64,000 nt of DNA from Bradyrhizobium canariense (lineage in GTDB: Bacteria; Pseudomonadota; Alphaproteobacteria; Rhizobiales; Xanthobacteraceae), in assembly GCF_019402665.1 (NCBI RefSeq), contig NZ_VSST01000022.1:41672-105671 (forward strand), read 5' to 3'. A program made the translations under genes and the position numbers. The notes below the pieces were generated by a model. It was not told where the DNA came from, searched no databases, and worked only from the letters and a program-made list of their open reading frames with translations. Of the stretch, positions 36,713 to 45,452 are shown in pieces; position 1 is the first letter of the stretch, and every line of letters begins with the position of its first letter.

Positions 36713-37996
36713 ATGAAGACAAAATCCCTTTTGAGCACCGCGTCACTTGCGCTGGCGATCGCCGCATTCTCGTCGTGCGCTCAGGCGCAGATCGCGATCG
36801 GGCATCTCGCCGATTATTCCGGCGGCACGTCCGACGTCGGTACGCCCTACGGCCAGGCCGTCGCCGACACCTTCGCCTGGGTCAATAAGAACGGTGGCGT
36901 CGGCGGCAAGCAGCTCAACGTCGACACCAACGACTATGGCTACCAGGTGCCGCGCGCGATCGCACTCTACAAGAAGTGGTCGGCGCCGGACTCCAAGGTC
37001 GCGGCGATCATGGGCTGGGGTACGGCAGACACCGAAGCGCTGACCGGCTTCCTCGCACAAGATAAAATTCCCGATCTCTCCGGCTCCTACGCCGCCGCCC
37101 TCACCGATCCCGAAGGCGTCAGCGGCAAGGCCAAGCCCGCGCCTTATAATTTCTTCTATGGTCCGAGCTATTCGGACTCGCTGCGCGCGATGCTGATGTG
37201 GGCCGCCGAAGACTGGAAGGCCAAGGGCAAGTCCGGCAAGCCGAAATTCGTCCACATGGGCGCCAACCACCCCTATCCGAACGCACCGAAGGCCGCCGGC
37301 GAAGCCATGGCGCAGGAGCTTGGCTTCGAGGTGCTGCCGCCGCTGGTGTTCGCGCTCGCGCCGGGTGACTACAGCGCGCAGTGCCTGAGCCTGAAATCCT
37401 CGGGCGCCAACTACGCCTATCTCGGCAACACCGCCGCGTCCAACATCTCGGTGATGAAGGCCTGCAAGACCGCCGGAGTCGACATCCAGTTCATGGGCAA
37501 TGTCTGGGGCATGGACGAGAACGCCGCCAAGACCGCGGGCGATGCCGCCGACGGCGTGATCTTCCCGCTGCGCACCGCGGTGAGCTGGGGCGGCGATGCG
37601 CCCGGCATGAAGACCGTGATGGAGATCTCGAAGATGTCCGACCCGACCGGTAAGGTCTATCGGCCCGTGCACTACATCGCGGCGGTCTGCTCGGCGCTCT
37701 ACATGAAGGAGGCGATCGATTGGGCCGCCAAGAACGGCGGCGCCACCGGCGAGAACGTCGCCAAGGGCTTCTACCAGAAGAAGGACTGGGTGCCGGCAGG
37801 CATGGAGGGCGTCTGCAATCCCTCGACCTGGACCGACAAGGACCACCGCGGCACGCTGAAGGTCGACCTCTACCGCACCAAGATTGCGGGCGCGACCGAC
37901 GGCGACCTCAACGACCTCATGGCCAAGGGCGCGATCAAACTCGAGAAGGTCAAGACCGTCGAGCTGCCGCGCAAGCCGGAATTGCTTGGGTGGTGA
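36713..37996 (+). CDS. livK: HAAT-family ABC transporter substrate-binding protein (second cluster)
   Basis: A 427-residue periplasmic binding protein. The signal peptide is cleaved near AQA-25, and the mature protein starts IAIGHLADYSGGTSDVG. This type differs from the first cluster's LivK in length and in its ligand region, so a different ligand is likely. A strong AGGAGG Shine-Dalgarno sequence precedes the ATG, fitting the high expression binding proteins need. Confidence 0.92.
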   Translation: MKTKSLLSTASLALAIAAFSSCAQAQIAIGHLADYSGGTSDVGTPYGQAVADTFAWVNKNGGVGGKQLNVDTNDYGYQVPRAIALYKKWSAPDSKVAAIMGWGTADTEALTGFLAQDKIPDLSGSYAAALTDPEGVSGKAKPAPYNFFYGPSYSDSLRAMLMWAAEDWKAKGKSGKPKFVHMGANHPYPNAPKAAGEAMAQELGFEVLPPLVFALAPGDYSAQCLSLKSSGANYAYLGNTAASNISVMKACKTAGVDIQFMGNVWGMDENAAKTAGDAADGVIFPLRTAVSWGGDAPGMKTVMEISKMSDPTGKVYRPVHYIAAVCSALYMKEAIDWAAKNGGATGENVAKGFYQKKDWVPAGMEGVCNPSTWTDKDHRGTLKVDLYRTKIAGATDGDLNDLMAKGAIKLEKVKTVELPRKPELLGW

Positions 37997-38014
37997 GCCT
38001 AGCGCTCACCTCAC

Positions 38015-38135
38015 ACACAAATGTCATCCCCCGCGAAGGCGGGGGATCCAGTACGCCGGAGCCTCTCCGTGAGTCCTCAGGCGTCTCTGGAATACTGGGT
38101 CGCCCGGTCAAGCCGGGCGACGACAGCGGAGTATG
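38015..38135. repeat. Intergenic repeat between livK and livF (second cluster)
   Basis: The segment contains GTCATCCCCCGCGAAGGCGGGGGATCC, where CCCCCGC pairs with GCGGGGG, and CGCCCGG-TCAA-CCGGGCG, two strong hairpins flanking a central spacer with CCAGTA and TACTGG as inverted sequence. The motif composition is that of dispersed intergenic repeats of Bradyrhizobium-like genomes. It has no coding capacity and may stabilise the livK message. Confidence 0.65.
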
Positions 38136-38139
38136 AGGC

Positions 38140-38982
38140 ATGACCGACATTCACGAAGCAGCTGCTCGCCCCTCCCGAACCGTGGTACCCGCGCCGCCTC
38201 TCCTTGGCGTGCGCAACATTGAGGTCGTCTATGACGACGTCATCCTGGTGCTGCGCGGTCTCAGCCTCGACGTGCCCAAGGGCGCGATCGTGGCGCTGCT
38301 CGGCGCAAACGGCGCCGGCAAGTCGACGACGCTGAAGGCGATCTCGGGGCTGCTCAAGACCGAGGACGGCGAAGTCACGCGCGGCGAGATCCTGTTCGAG
38401 GGCGAGCGCGTCAACGGCATCGATCCCGACAAGATCGTCCGCCGCGGCATCTTCCAGGTGATGGAGGGCCGGCGCATCGTTGCCGACATGACCTCGCTGG
38501 AAAACCTCAAGCTAGGTGCCTTCACCCGCAAAGACCGCGAGGTCGGTGCCGATCTCGATATGGTCTTCAACTACTTCCCGCGCCTGAAGGAGCGCACCGG
38601 GCTTGCCGGCTATCTCTCCGGCGGCGAGCAGCAGATGCTCGCGATCGGCCGCGCGTTGATGGCGCGCCCGAAGATGATCCTGATGGACGAGCCCTCAATG
38701 GGCCTGTCGCCGCTGCTGGTGAAAGAGGTGTTCTCGATCATCCAGAAGATCAACCGCGACCTCGGCGTCACCATTCTTCTGGTCGAGCAGAACGCCCGCG
38801 CTGCGCTGTCGGTGGCAAGCCATGGCTACATCATGGAGCAGGGCAAGGTCGTGCTCGACGGTACCGCGGACGAATTGCGCAACAACGAAGACATCAAGGA
38901 ATTCTACCTCGGCGGCGCCGGCGACCAGCGCAAGAGCTTCAAGAACCTCAAGAGCTTCAAGCGGCGCAAGCGCTGGCTTTGA
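38140..38982 (+). CDS. livF: HAAT-family ABC transporter ATP-binding protein LivF (second cluster)
   Basis: A 280-residue ATPase with a 20-residue N-terminal extension before the ABC domain. Walker A is GANGAGKST (55-63), the signature is LSGGEQQM, Walker B is MILMDEPSMG, and the LivF-type VEQN replaces the switch His. A basic Lys/Arg/Phe tail (KSFKNLKSFKRRKRW) is longer than usual. It is the last gene of the second transporter cluster. Confidence 0.93.
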   Translation: MTDIHEAAARPSRTVVPAPPLLGVRNIEVVYDDVILVLRGLSLDVPKGAIVALLGANGAGKSTTLKAISGLLKTEDGEVTRGEILFEGERVNGIDPDKIVRRGIFQVMEGRRIVADMTSLENLKLGAFTRKDREVGADLDMVFNYFPRLKERTGLAGYLSGGEQQMLAIGRALMARPKMILMDEPSMGLSPLLVKEVFSIIQKINRDLGVTILLVEQNARAALSVASHGYIMEQGKVVLDGTADELRNNEDIKEFYLGGAGDQRKSFKNLKSFKRRKRWL

Positions 38983-39047
38983 CATAGCGTTTTCGAGCAA
39001 AGTGGGAACCGGTTCGCGTGAAGAAAACGCGTCAATACAATACACTC

Positions 39048-40193
39048 TTACTGCAGCACCTGCTCCGCTTCGGTGACTGCGCAGAGAACATGATAGAACG
39101 ACGACGCAGGAATGGTGTCGATCAGCGATGTTCCGTCGCGATCGAACTGGTCGTACCACCCGCCCCGCACGGGATGGCTGAGATAGTACCGTTCGAGCCG
39201 CGCCAGCGCCATGCGCGCCTCGTCCGCCGCGCCCGCCTCGCCGGATTCGGCCTGCGCGATCCACGCCTTCGCGATCTCGGTCTGCGGCCACAGCCGGCGC
39301 GTGCTACGGCGAATGCTGCCAGCGTCGTCACCCTCGTCGATCAGGCAGCCGGTGGCCTCGTCGCGATAGCGCAGCGCGGTTTCCAGCAGCTCGGCGCGCC
39401 GCTGTCCGGTCGGGCAGCCCGTGATGCGTTCGAACCCCTTCAGCAACCAGACCCATTCCGCCTGGTGGCCGGGCTCGACGCTGACCGGCGCGATCTTCGA
39501 CCAGTCCTCTTCGAAATATTCGCCGAGCGCGCGCGTCTGCTTGTCGTAGAGATTGGCGAGGAACAGCGCGAAGAACTCGCCGGCGCGGTTCTGGAACGAC
39601 AAATCGTGGGTCGCGTCGAAGCATGCAATCATCGCCTCGAACAGATGCATGTGCGGGTTCTGCCGGCGCGGCAGCGACACCGGCAAACTCTCGTGAACGC
39701 CGCCATGGGGCGAGCGCAGATGGCCGTCGAGGAAGGCCAGCAGCGCGTCGATCTCGGCGCGAATCTGCGCGTCGCGGTCGAGCGCATAGACCGCAGCGAG
39801 CGCAAACAGGACGAAGGCGTGGTCGTAGGCATCGCGGCGGGCGTCCAGCACCGCGCCGTCCGGCGTCAGGCAGTGCACGTAGCCGGGCCGGCCGTCGGGC
39901 GCCTTGGCCTTGGCCAAGAGGCGCTCCAGACCCTTCAGCGCGACGGCGCGGCCGTCCGAATACCAGCCCATCTGCGCGGCCTTGGCATAGCACCAGATCT
40001 GACGCGCCTGCACGAACACCCGCCGCGGCGCGGCCCTATCGGCCGTGCCGTCGCGGCCCAGCCGGTCGACGAAGCCGCCGGCATCCCAGCCGACCGTCGA
40101 CCACAGCGGCAGCGCCTCCCCGACGAGACGACGCTTCAGGCGCGCGACGACGTCGTCCGTCCCCTCCGCCCCCATGATCCGTTCGTCCGCCAA
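39048..40193 (-). CDS. AGE-family sugar epimerase/isomerase
   Basis: A 381-residue alpha6/alpha6-barrel protein of the N-acylglucosamine 2-epimerase family, which also holds mannose-phosphate isomerase-like proteins. The conserved histidines are in NPHMHLFEA, EPGHQAEWVW and SSFYHV, with RRDAYDHAF earlier. Such enzymes interconvert aldoses and ketoses or epimerise at C2, for example mannose with fructose or glucose. It stands alone, convergent with livF. A second Met at residue 7 is an alternative start. Confidence 0.87.
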   Translation of the reverse strand: MADERIMGAEGTDDVVARLKRRLVGEALPLWSTVGWDAGGFVDRLGRDGTADRAAPRRVFVQARQIWCYAKAAQMGWYSDGRAVALKGLERLLAKAKAPDGRPGYVHCLTPDGAVLDARRDAYDHAFVLFALAAVYALDRDAQIRAEIDALLAFLDGHLRSPHGGVHESLPVSLPRRQNPHMHLFEAMIACFDATHDLSFQNRAGEFFALFLANLYDKQTRALGEYFEEDWSKIAPVSVEPGHQAEWVWLLKGFERITGCPTGQRRAELLETALRYRDEATGCLIDEGDDAGSIRRSTRRLWPQTEIAKAWIAQAESGEAGAADEARMALARLERYYLSHPVRGGWYDQFDRDGTSLIDTIPASSFYHVLCAVTEAEQVLQ

Positions 40194-40291
40194 CTCAAGC
40201 GCTCCAAGTCACATCACAGCCCACCACAATGGCCGTCTGATAGCTATGCCGGCGGCGGCGCGCAACGGGTGCCAGCCCTCAAGGACCAGCC

Positions 40292-41515
40292 ATGACCGCC
40301 CATTACGACGCCCTGGAGACCCGCGCGGCCGCCGCCCGGGAAGCCGAGCTGTTCTCCCGCCTGCCGGACGTCCTGCGCAGCGCGATGGCCGCCCCGGCTT
40401 ATGCCGAGCGGCTCGGAGGGCTCGACCCGGCCGCCGTGACCGCAAGGGCGGCGCTGGCGCGCCTGCCGGTGCTGCGCAAGTCGGAACTGGCGGCCCTGCA
40501 CAGGGCCTCGGCTCCCTTCGGAGGCTTTGTGGCGACCGCTCCGGGAAGCTTTGCCCGCCTGTTCACCTCCCCCGGCCCGATCTTCGAGCCGGAGGGGACC
40601 CAGGCCGACCCCTGGCGGGGGGCACGTGCGCTGTTCGCCGCCGGCTTCCGGCCCGGCGATGTCGTCCTCAACACCTTCAGCTATCACCTCACCCCCGGGG
40701 GCTTCATCTTCGATGCCTCGGCCCGCGCCTTGGGGTGCGCCGTAATCCCGGCCGGCCCAGGCAACACCGAGCAGCAACTCGAGCTGATCGAGGCCTACCG
40801 GCCGGTCGGCTACAGCGGCACTCCGGACTTTCTGAAGATCCTACTGGACGCCGCCGCCAGCACCGGGCGCGACGTCTCCTCGATCAAGCGCGCGCTGGTC
40901 TCCGGCGCCGCCTTCCCGCCGTCGCTCCAGGCCGAAATCAAGGCGCGCGGCATTGACGCCTACCAGGCCTTCGGCACGGCCGATCTCGGCCTGATCGCCT
41001 TCGAGACCGAGGCGCGCGAGGGCATGGTGGTGAACGAGGATCTGATCCTCGAGATCGTCCGGCCCGGCACCGGCGACCCCGTTGCGCCCGGCGACGTCGG
41101 CGAGATCGTGGTGACCTCGCTCGACCCGCACCATCCCTGGATCCGCCTCGCGCTCGGCGACCTTACCGCGGCCCTGCCGGGCACGAGCCGCTGCGGGCGC
41201 ACCAACATGCGCATCAAAGGCTGGATGGGCCGCGCCGACCAGACCACCAAGGTAAAGGGCATGTTCGTGCGCCCCGAGCAGGTCGCCGAGATCGGCAACC
41301 GCCATCCCGCGCTCGGACGCCTACGCCTCGTCGTGTCGCGTCAGGGCGAGACCGACGCGATGACGCTGCGGGTAGAGACGGGCGCGGCAAGCGATGCGCT
41401 GCGCGACGAGATCGCGGCGAGCCTGCGCGCAGTGACGAGGCTCGGCGGAAACGTCGAGCTCGTGTCGCCCGGAGCGCTGCCCAACGACGGCAAGGTGATC
41501 GCCGACGAGCGCTAG
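40292..41515 (+). CDS. PaaK-like (phenylacetate-CoA ligase family) protein with altered P-loop
   Basis: A 407-residue ANL-superfamily protein of PaaK type. Recognisable parts are YSGTPDFLKILLD, YQAFGTADLGL for the adenylate site, a GEIVVTS block and KVKGMFVRPEQV at the C-terminal hinge. The usual P-loop SSGTTGxP is replaced by FTSPGPIFEPEGT (about 89-101), so ATP handling may differ from true CoA ligases. Its end overlaps the convergent aminotransferase gene by 4 bases. Substrate unknown; it may adenylate an aromatic or fatty acid. Confidence 0.8.
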   Translation: MTAHYDALETRAAAAREAELFSRLPDVLRSAMAAPAYAERLGGLDPAAVTARAALARLPVLRKSELAALHRASAPFGGFVATAPGSFARLFTSPGPIFEPEGTQADPWRGARALFAAGFRPGDVVLNTFSYHLTPGGFIFDASARALGCAVIPAGPGNTEQQLELIEAYRPVGYSGTPDFLKILLDAAASTGRDVSSIKRALVSGAAFPPSLQAEIKARGIDAYQAFGTADLGLIAFETEAREGMVVNEDLILEIVRPGTGDPVAPGDVGEIVVTSLDPHHPWIRLALGDLTAALPGTSRCGRTNMRIKGWMGRADQTTKVKGMFVRPEQVAEIGNRHPALGRLRLVVSRQGETDAMTLRVETGAASDALRDEIAASLRAVTRLGGNVELVSPGALPNDGKVIADER

Positions 41516-42609
41516 AACTCGCGGATCGCGCGGACAACCTCTTCCTGCTGCGCGCGCGTGATCTCGGCGAACATCGGTAGCGACAGGATGCTACCCTGGT
41601 CGGCGCAGGCGTGCGGAAACTGCTCTGCCGTATGCTCGAAGCGACGATAGGCCGGCAGCAACGGCAAAGCCGTCGGATAATTGATGGCGGTCTGGATTCC
41701 CTTCGCGCCAAGGTGCTTTGCCAGCGCGTCGCGCCTGCAATGCCTAATCGTGTAGAGATGATAGACATGGGCGCGCCCGGCCGCGGCCTGAGGCACCTCG
41801 ACGTCCTCGACCTGCTTCAGCGCCGCGTCATAAAAAGCAGCCGCGTCCTGACGAGCCCTGGTCCAATCCGCCAGATGCGGGAGCTTTGCCGACAGGATTG
41901 CGGCCTGCATGCCGTCGAGACGGCTATTGATGCCCTCGATCTGGTGCTGGTGCTTCACGAGCCCACCGTGGCGGGCCAGCATGGTCATCCGCTCCGCCAA
42001 AGCGTCGTCGTTTGTGACGACGGCGCCGGCGTCGCCCATCGCGCCGAGATTCTTGCCTGGATAGAAAGAATACGTTGTGGCCACGCCGAAGGTGCCGACC
42101 ATCCGGCCCTTGTAGCGCGCCAGATGCGCCTGTGCGCCGTCCTCGATTACCCAGAGGCCGTGCTTGTGCGCGATCGCCATGATCGCGTCCATGTCCGCCG
42201 GCTGCCCGTAGAGATGCACCGGGATGATGCCCACGGTTCGCGGCGTGATCGCCGTCTCGATCGCCTTGGGATCGATGGTGAAGGTCACCCCGTCGGTATC
42301 GCAGAACTTCACCGTCGCGCCCGCATGCGTGATCATCGCCGACGTCGAGATCCAGGAATGCGCGGTCGTGATGATCTCGTCGCCTGGCTTCACCTTTAGC
42401 GCCGCCATGGCAAGGTAGAGCGCATCGGTCCCGTTGGCGCAGGAGACGCAATGCTTGACCGATGTGGCCGTCGCGAAGTCGCGTTCGAAAGCGTCGACAT
42501 AGCGCCCGCGGATGAAAGCGTTGTCGCGGATCACGCCGGCCACCGCCGCGTCGATCTCGCTTTTGATGTTCTGATACTGGAGCTGAAGATCAGCGAAAGG
42601 GACTGCCAT
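41512..42609 (-). CDS. DegT/DnrJ/EryC1 sugar aminotransferase (WlbC/WbpE-like)
   Basis: A 365-residue PLP enzyme with Lys186 in FYPGKNLGAMGDAG as the Schiff-base lysine and DGAQAH as the cofactor-binding Asp motif. In the WlbA-WlbC-WlbB route it adds an amino group to the 3-keto group of UDP-GlcNAc-uronate using glutamate. Order and spacing (6 bases after the acetyltransferase gene, next to the WlbA-like gene) strongly support that route rather than 4-amination. Confidence 0.87.
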   Translation of the reverse strand: MAVPFADLQLQYQNIKSEIDAAVAGVIRDNAFIRGRYVDAFERDFATATSVKHCVSCANGTDALYLAMAALKVKPGDEIITTAHSWISTSAMITHAGATVKFCDTDGVTFTIDPKAIETAITPRTVGIIPVHLYGQPADMDAIMAIAHKHGLWVIEDGAQAHLARYKGRMVGTFGVATTYSFYPGKNLGAMGDAGAVVTNDDALAERMTMLARHGGLVKHQHQIEGINSRLDGMQAAILSAKLPHLADWTRARQDAAAFYDAALKQVEDVEVPQAAAGRAHVYHLYTIRHCRRDALAKHLGAKGIQTAINYPTALPLLPAYRRFEHTAEQFPHACADQGSILSLPMFAEITRAQQEEVVRAIREF

Positions 42610-42615
42610 GCGCCT

Positions 42616-43080
42616 CTATCTCCGCGGCACGAGCCGCGCCGGATTGCCGGCATAGGTGCCGGCGACCGTGATGTCCTTGGTCACCACCGCGCCGGCGCCG
42701 ATCACGACACCGTCCAAGATCCTCACCGGCATGATCGTCGCGTTGGAGCCGATCGACACGCGGTTGCCGATCCGCGTCTCGCGCCACAACTCCTTGCGGC
42801 CGCGCGCGGGGCCGCCGGCCGCGAAAGTGTCGTTGATGAACATCACGCCATGGCCGATGAAGCAGTCCTCGCCGATGGTGACGAGCTCGCAGATGAAGCT
42901 GTGCGACTGCACGCGGGTACGGGCGCCAATGCCAACGCCCTTCTGGATCTCGGTGAAGGGACCGATGAAGCAATCGTCGCCGATGGTGCAATCATAGAGA
43001 TTGCAGGGCTCGACGATCTTGACGCCATTGCCGAACGCGACGTCGCGAATGCTGGCCTGATAAAGTTCGGGCTTGCTCAC
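42616..43080 (-). CDS. Hexapeptide-repeat sugar N-acetyltransferase (WlbB/WbpD-like)
   Basis: A 154-residue left-handed beta-helix protein built of hexapeptide repeats such as IGDDCFIG and IGNRVSIG, ending [12 protein letters not shown] and AGNPARLV. It would use acetyl-CoA to acetylate the 3-amino group made by the neighbouring transaminase. Its ATG overlaps the WlbA-like stop (ATGA), so the two proteins are co-translated. Confidence 0.87.
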   Translation of the reverse strand: MSKPELYQASIRDVAFGNGVKIVEPCNLYDCTIGDDCFIGPFTEIQKGVGIGARTRVQSHSFICELVTIGEDCFIGHGVMFINDTFAAGGPARGRKELWRETRIGNRVSIGSNATIMPVRILDGVVIGAGAVVTKDITVAGTYAGNPARLVPRR

Positions 43081-44138
43081 GAGACGACACCGAGGCGGCT
43101 GCGGCGCGGCACGAAGCGCAGCGGCACTTCCTGTCCGGTCTCGATCGATTCATAGAGCGCTGAGATCAGCTCCAGGCTCTTGCGGCCCTGCAACCCGTCG
43201 ACCAGTGCGGCACCGCGATCGGCGAGACATTCGACGACGTGCTGGTAATAGGCCTGATGGCCGAAGCCGTAGACGTTGGGCGGGTTGACGGAGAATTTCT
43301 CGATCACTTCCTTGTCCGACGGCCGCTCGTCGACGAAGCGCCAGTGCCGGATCTGGTTCATGGCGAAGCCGCCGACCTCAACCGTTCCCCTTTCGCCGAG
43401 GATCGACAGTGACCCCTCGATATCGGCAGGGCGTGCCGCGGTGGTCGCCTCGATGATGCCGAGCGCACCATTGCGGAACTTGAGCGTCGCAACCGCGGTG
43501 TCCTCGGTCTCGATCTTCACCAGCGCCGTCGTGCTGCGCGCATGAACGCTGACGACGTCGCCGAAGAACCATTCCAGCATGTCGATGTGATGGCTGGCCT
43601 GGTTGGTGAGCACCCCGCCGTCCTGGGCCCAGGTGCCGCGCCAAGCGTCCTGGTCGTAATAGGCCTGGTCGCGGCACCAGCGCACACGGACGGTGCCGAG
43701 CACGAGCTTGCCGAAGCGGCCGGCATCGAGCGCCTCGCGCGCCTTGACGATCGGAACATTGAAACGGTTCTGCTTGACGACGAAGAGCTTCACGCCGGCC
43801 TCATCGCAGGCTCGGATCATGTCGTCGGCGTCCGAAAGACGCAGCGCCATCGGCTTCTCGACGATGACATGCTTGCCCGCGCGGGCGCAGGCGATCGCGT
43901 GCTGCGGATGCAGCCCGCTCGGGGTCAGCACCGCAACCGCGTCGATATCCTTGCGCGCGAGCATTGCGTCGAGATGGTCATGCGCAGCGACCCCGAACCT
44001 GTCCGCGATCGCTTCCGCCCGCGCGCGCTGGGAATCGCAGACGGCAACGAGGCTCGCGCCCGCGATGTGATCGCCGCCGAGTAGGTCGGAATGGCGCTTG
44101 GCAATGCGCCCGCAGCCGAGCAAGCCAAATCTGATCAT
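43077..44138 (-). CDS. Gfo/Idh/MocA sugar dehydrogenase (WlbA/WbpB-like)
   Basis: A 353-residue oxidoreductase: an N-terminal Rossmann fold GLLGCGRIAKRH, the EKPMAL motif of the Gfo/Idh/MocA family, and a C-terminal alpha/beta domain with HHIDMLEWFFG. In the WlbA/B/C set it oxidises C3 of UDP-GlcNAc-uronate. The ATG at 44138 is preferred because the Rossmann strand starts right after it. The 6-dehydrogenase (WbpA) and 2-epimerase (WbpI) needed for the full pathway are not in the window. Confidence 0.88.
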   Translation of the reverse strand: MIRFGLLGCGRIAKRHSDLLGGDHIAGASLVAVCDSQRARAEAIADRFGVAAHDHLDAMLARKDIDAVAVLTPSGLHPQHAIACARAGKHVIVEKPMALRLSDADDMIRACDEAGVKLFVVKQNRFNVPIVKAREALDAGRFGKLVLGTVRVRWCRDQAYYDQDAWRGTWAQDGGVLTNQASHHIDMLEWFFGDVVSVHARSTTALVKIETEDTAVATLKFRNGALGIIEATTAARPADIEGSLSILGERGTVEVGGFAMNQIRHWRFVDERPSDKEVIEKFSVNPPNVYGFGHQAYYQHVVECLADRGAALVDGLQGRKSLELISALYESIETGQEVPLRFVPRRSRLGVVS

Positions 44139-44200
44139 GGGACCTCGGTGTTCACTAGGCGCCCCCGAAACAGCAGATCCAGGCGCCCTGCCCAGCATGA

Positions 44201-44236
44201 GCTATATTAACAAAAGCCTGAACAAATCAAGGCTTT
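44201..44236 (-). promoter_or_regulatory. Candidate internal promoter with inverted repeat upstream of the WlbA-like gene
   Basis: In the 135-base gap upstream of the WlbA-like gene the minus strand has TTGATT (44230-44225) and TATAGC (44206-44201) with an 18-base spacer. The inverted repeat AAAGCCT / AGGCTTT (44213-44219 with 44230-44236) overlaps them. This could be an internal promoter with an operator, or a weak attenuator after the glycosyltransferase gene. It is the largest gap in the minus-strand O-antigen operon. Confidence 0.38.
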
Positions 44237-44273
44237 AGACCAGCACGACAGCCTTCTCGCGCATGAACCGAGG

Positions 44274-45452
44274 CTAGCGGGCCGATCGAGCGCGCATCAC
44301 GTCGGCCGCGAGCCGCACGAAATCATCAACAAAGCTCCGAACCCGGTCCTCGAGCTCCGGCTGCAACCCCCGGACAACCCCGACGGGCGCTGTCTCGGCG
44401 ATCTCGCGCATATGGTTGGCCAAAGCGCGGGGGTCATCAAGGCCGAAATAGCGTGCTGTTCCGCCGGTCTGCTCGCGGTGCACGTCGAGGTCGGACAGCA
44501 ACATTGGAACGCCGAACGATTTCGCTTCCTCGACCGTCGTGCTCCATCCCTCGCAGCGCGACGGATTGATCAGCGCAATCGACCCCCGCAGCAATGCATA
44601 GACATGATCCAGCGGAATCATGCCGAGATGGCGGAAATTCCGCCCGACGCCGGCCGCCTCGGCCTGCCGCACCACGCTGGCGAAATAGTCGGGCTCGCGC
44701 GCGTCATACCGGCTGCCGGAGGCGGCGACTGTGGCCTCGAACCCGTCTCGCTTGAGCAGGTCAAGCGCATCGACAACGAGCTGGTGGTTCTTGTGCCGCC
44801 AGAACTGGTTCGGCAAATAGAAATAGCGCTGGGGCAATTCGTATTGCGCGGCAACCTCGGCCGGATCGGCCGCGAGCAGATGAGCCGGAGGCGCGGTGGC
44901 AAAACGCACCACCGACACGCCGTTCGTGAGCCCGGGATAAAAACGTCTGAGATCGCCAAGGGCACTCTCGCTGCTCAGCATGACATGCCGATGCGATGCG
45001 ATCTGAACGCGAAAGCCGAGATCGCGGCGCCAATAGGCTGGCCCCGAGAACAGGTGAGGCAAGAGCCGGTGCTGGAAATCGGGAAACCACGCGATCGCCG
45101 GAAACGGCAGGCGCCAGCCGAAGAAGCGGGCTGATTCGAACACCATGTCGACCCTGTGCGCGCGGAACAGCGCGGCCGCAGGCCAGTCGAGCCCGAGTGT
45201 CAGCACCTTGAAGAGATTGCCGCCGGCGCGATCGAACACCGGCGACTGAACCACCTCCACACCCGGAATTCGCGCGAACACCGCAATCTCGTCGGCATCG
45301 GCCTTCGCGCCCGCGAACAGGACCGGCGCGATGGCACCGGGGCGATAGCGGTTCAGGACCTCGAACAGGTTGCGCTGGTAATTGTATCCGCCCGCCCACA
45401 GCCGACCAGGGATGTTGGTGAAAGCGACCCGCCGCGTCGCCTGCTCAGTCAC
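44274..45452 (-). CDS. Glycosyltransferase family 4/1 (GT-B fold)
   Basis: A 392-residue GT-B glycosyltransferase. The N-terminal domain has GRLWAGGYNYQRNL for acceptor binding. The C-terminal domain has LPNQFWRHKNHQLVVDAL and the EXE-like nucleotide site INPSRCEGWSTTVEEAKSFG. The GTG at 45452 overlaps the upstream epimerase stop by 8 bases; a TTG at 45488 would add 12 residues. It adds one sugar of the O-antigen repeat unit. Donor and acceptor are unknown. Confidence 0.87.
   Translation of the reverse strand: MTEQATRRVAFTNIPGRLWAGGYNYQRNLFEVLNRYRPGAIAPVLFAGAKADADEIAVFARIPGVEVVQSPVFDRAGGNLFKVLTLGLDWPAAALFRAHRVDMVFESARFFGWRLPFPAIAWFPDFQHRLLPHLFSGPAYWRRDLGFRVQIASHRHVMLSSESALGDLRRFYPGLTNGVSVVRFATAPPAHLLAADPAEVAAQYELPQRYFYLPNQFWRHKNHQLVVDALDLLKRDGFEATVAASGSRYDAREPDYFASVVRQAEAAGVGRNFRHLGMIPLDHVYALLRGSIALINPSRCEGWSTTVEEAKSFGVPMLLSDLDVHREQTGGTARYFGLDDPRALANHMREIAETAPVGVVRGLQPELEDRVRSFVDDFVRLAADVMRARSAR

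Noticed and set aside
34330..36738. Long minus-strand open frame of about 800 codons across livH and livM
   Set aside because: It is very rich in Asp, Glu, His and Arg, a typical antisense shadow of GC-rich membrane-protein genes.
41512..42609. Second RffA-type 4-aminotransferase
   Set aside because: Adjacent WlbA- and WlbB-like genes with coupled translation fit 3-amination of a UDP-uronate better.
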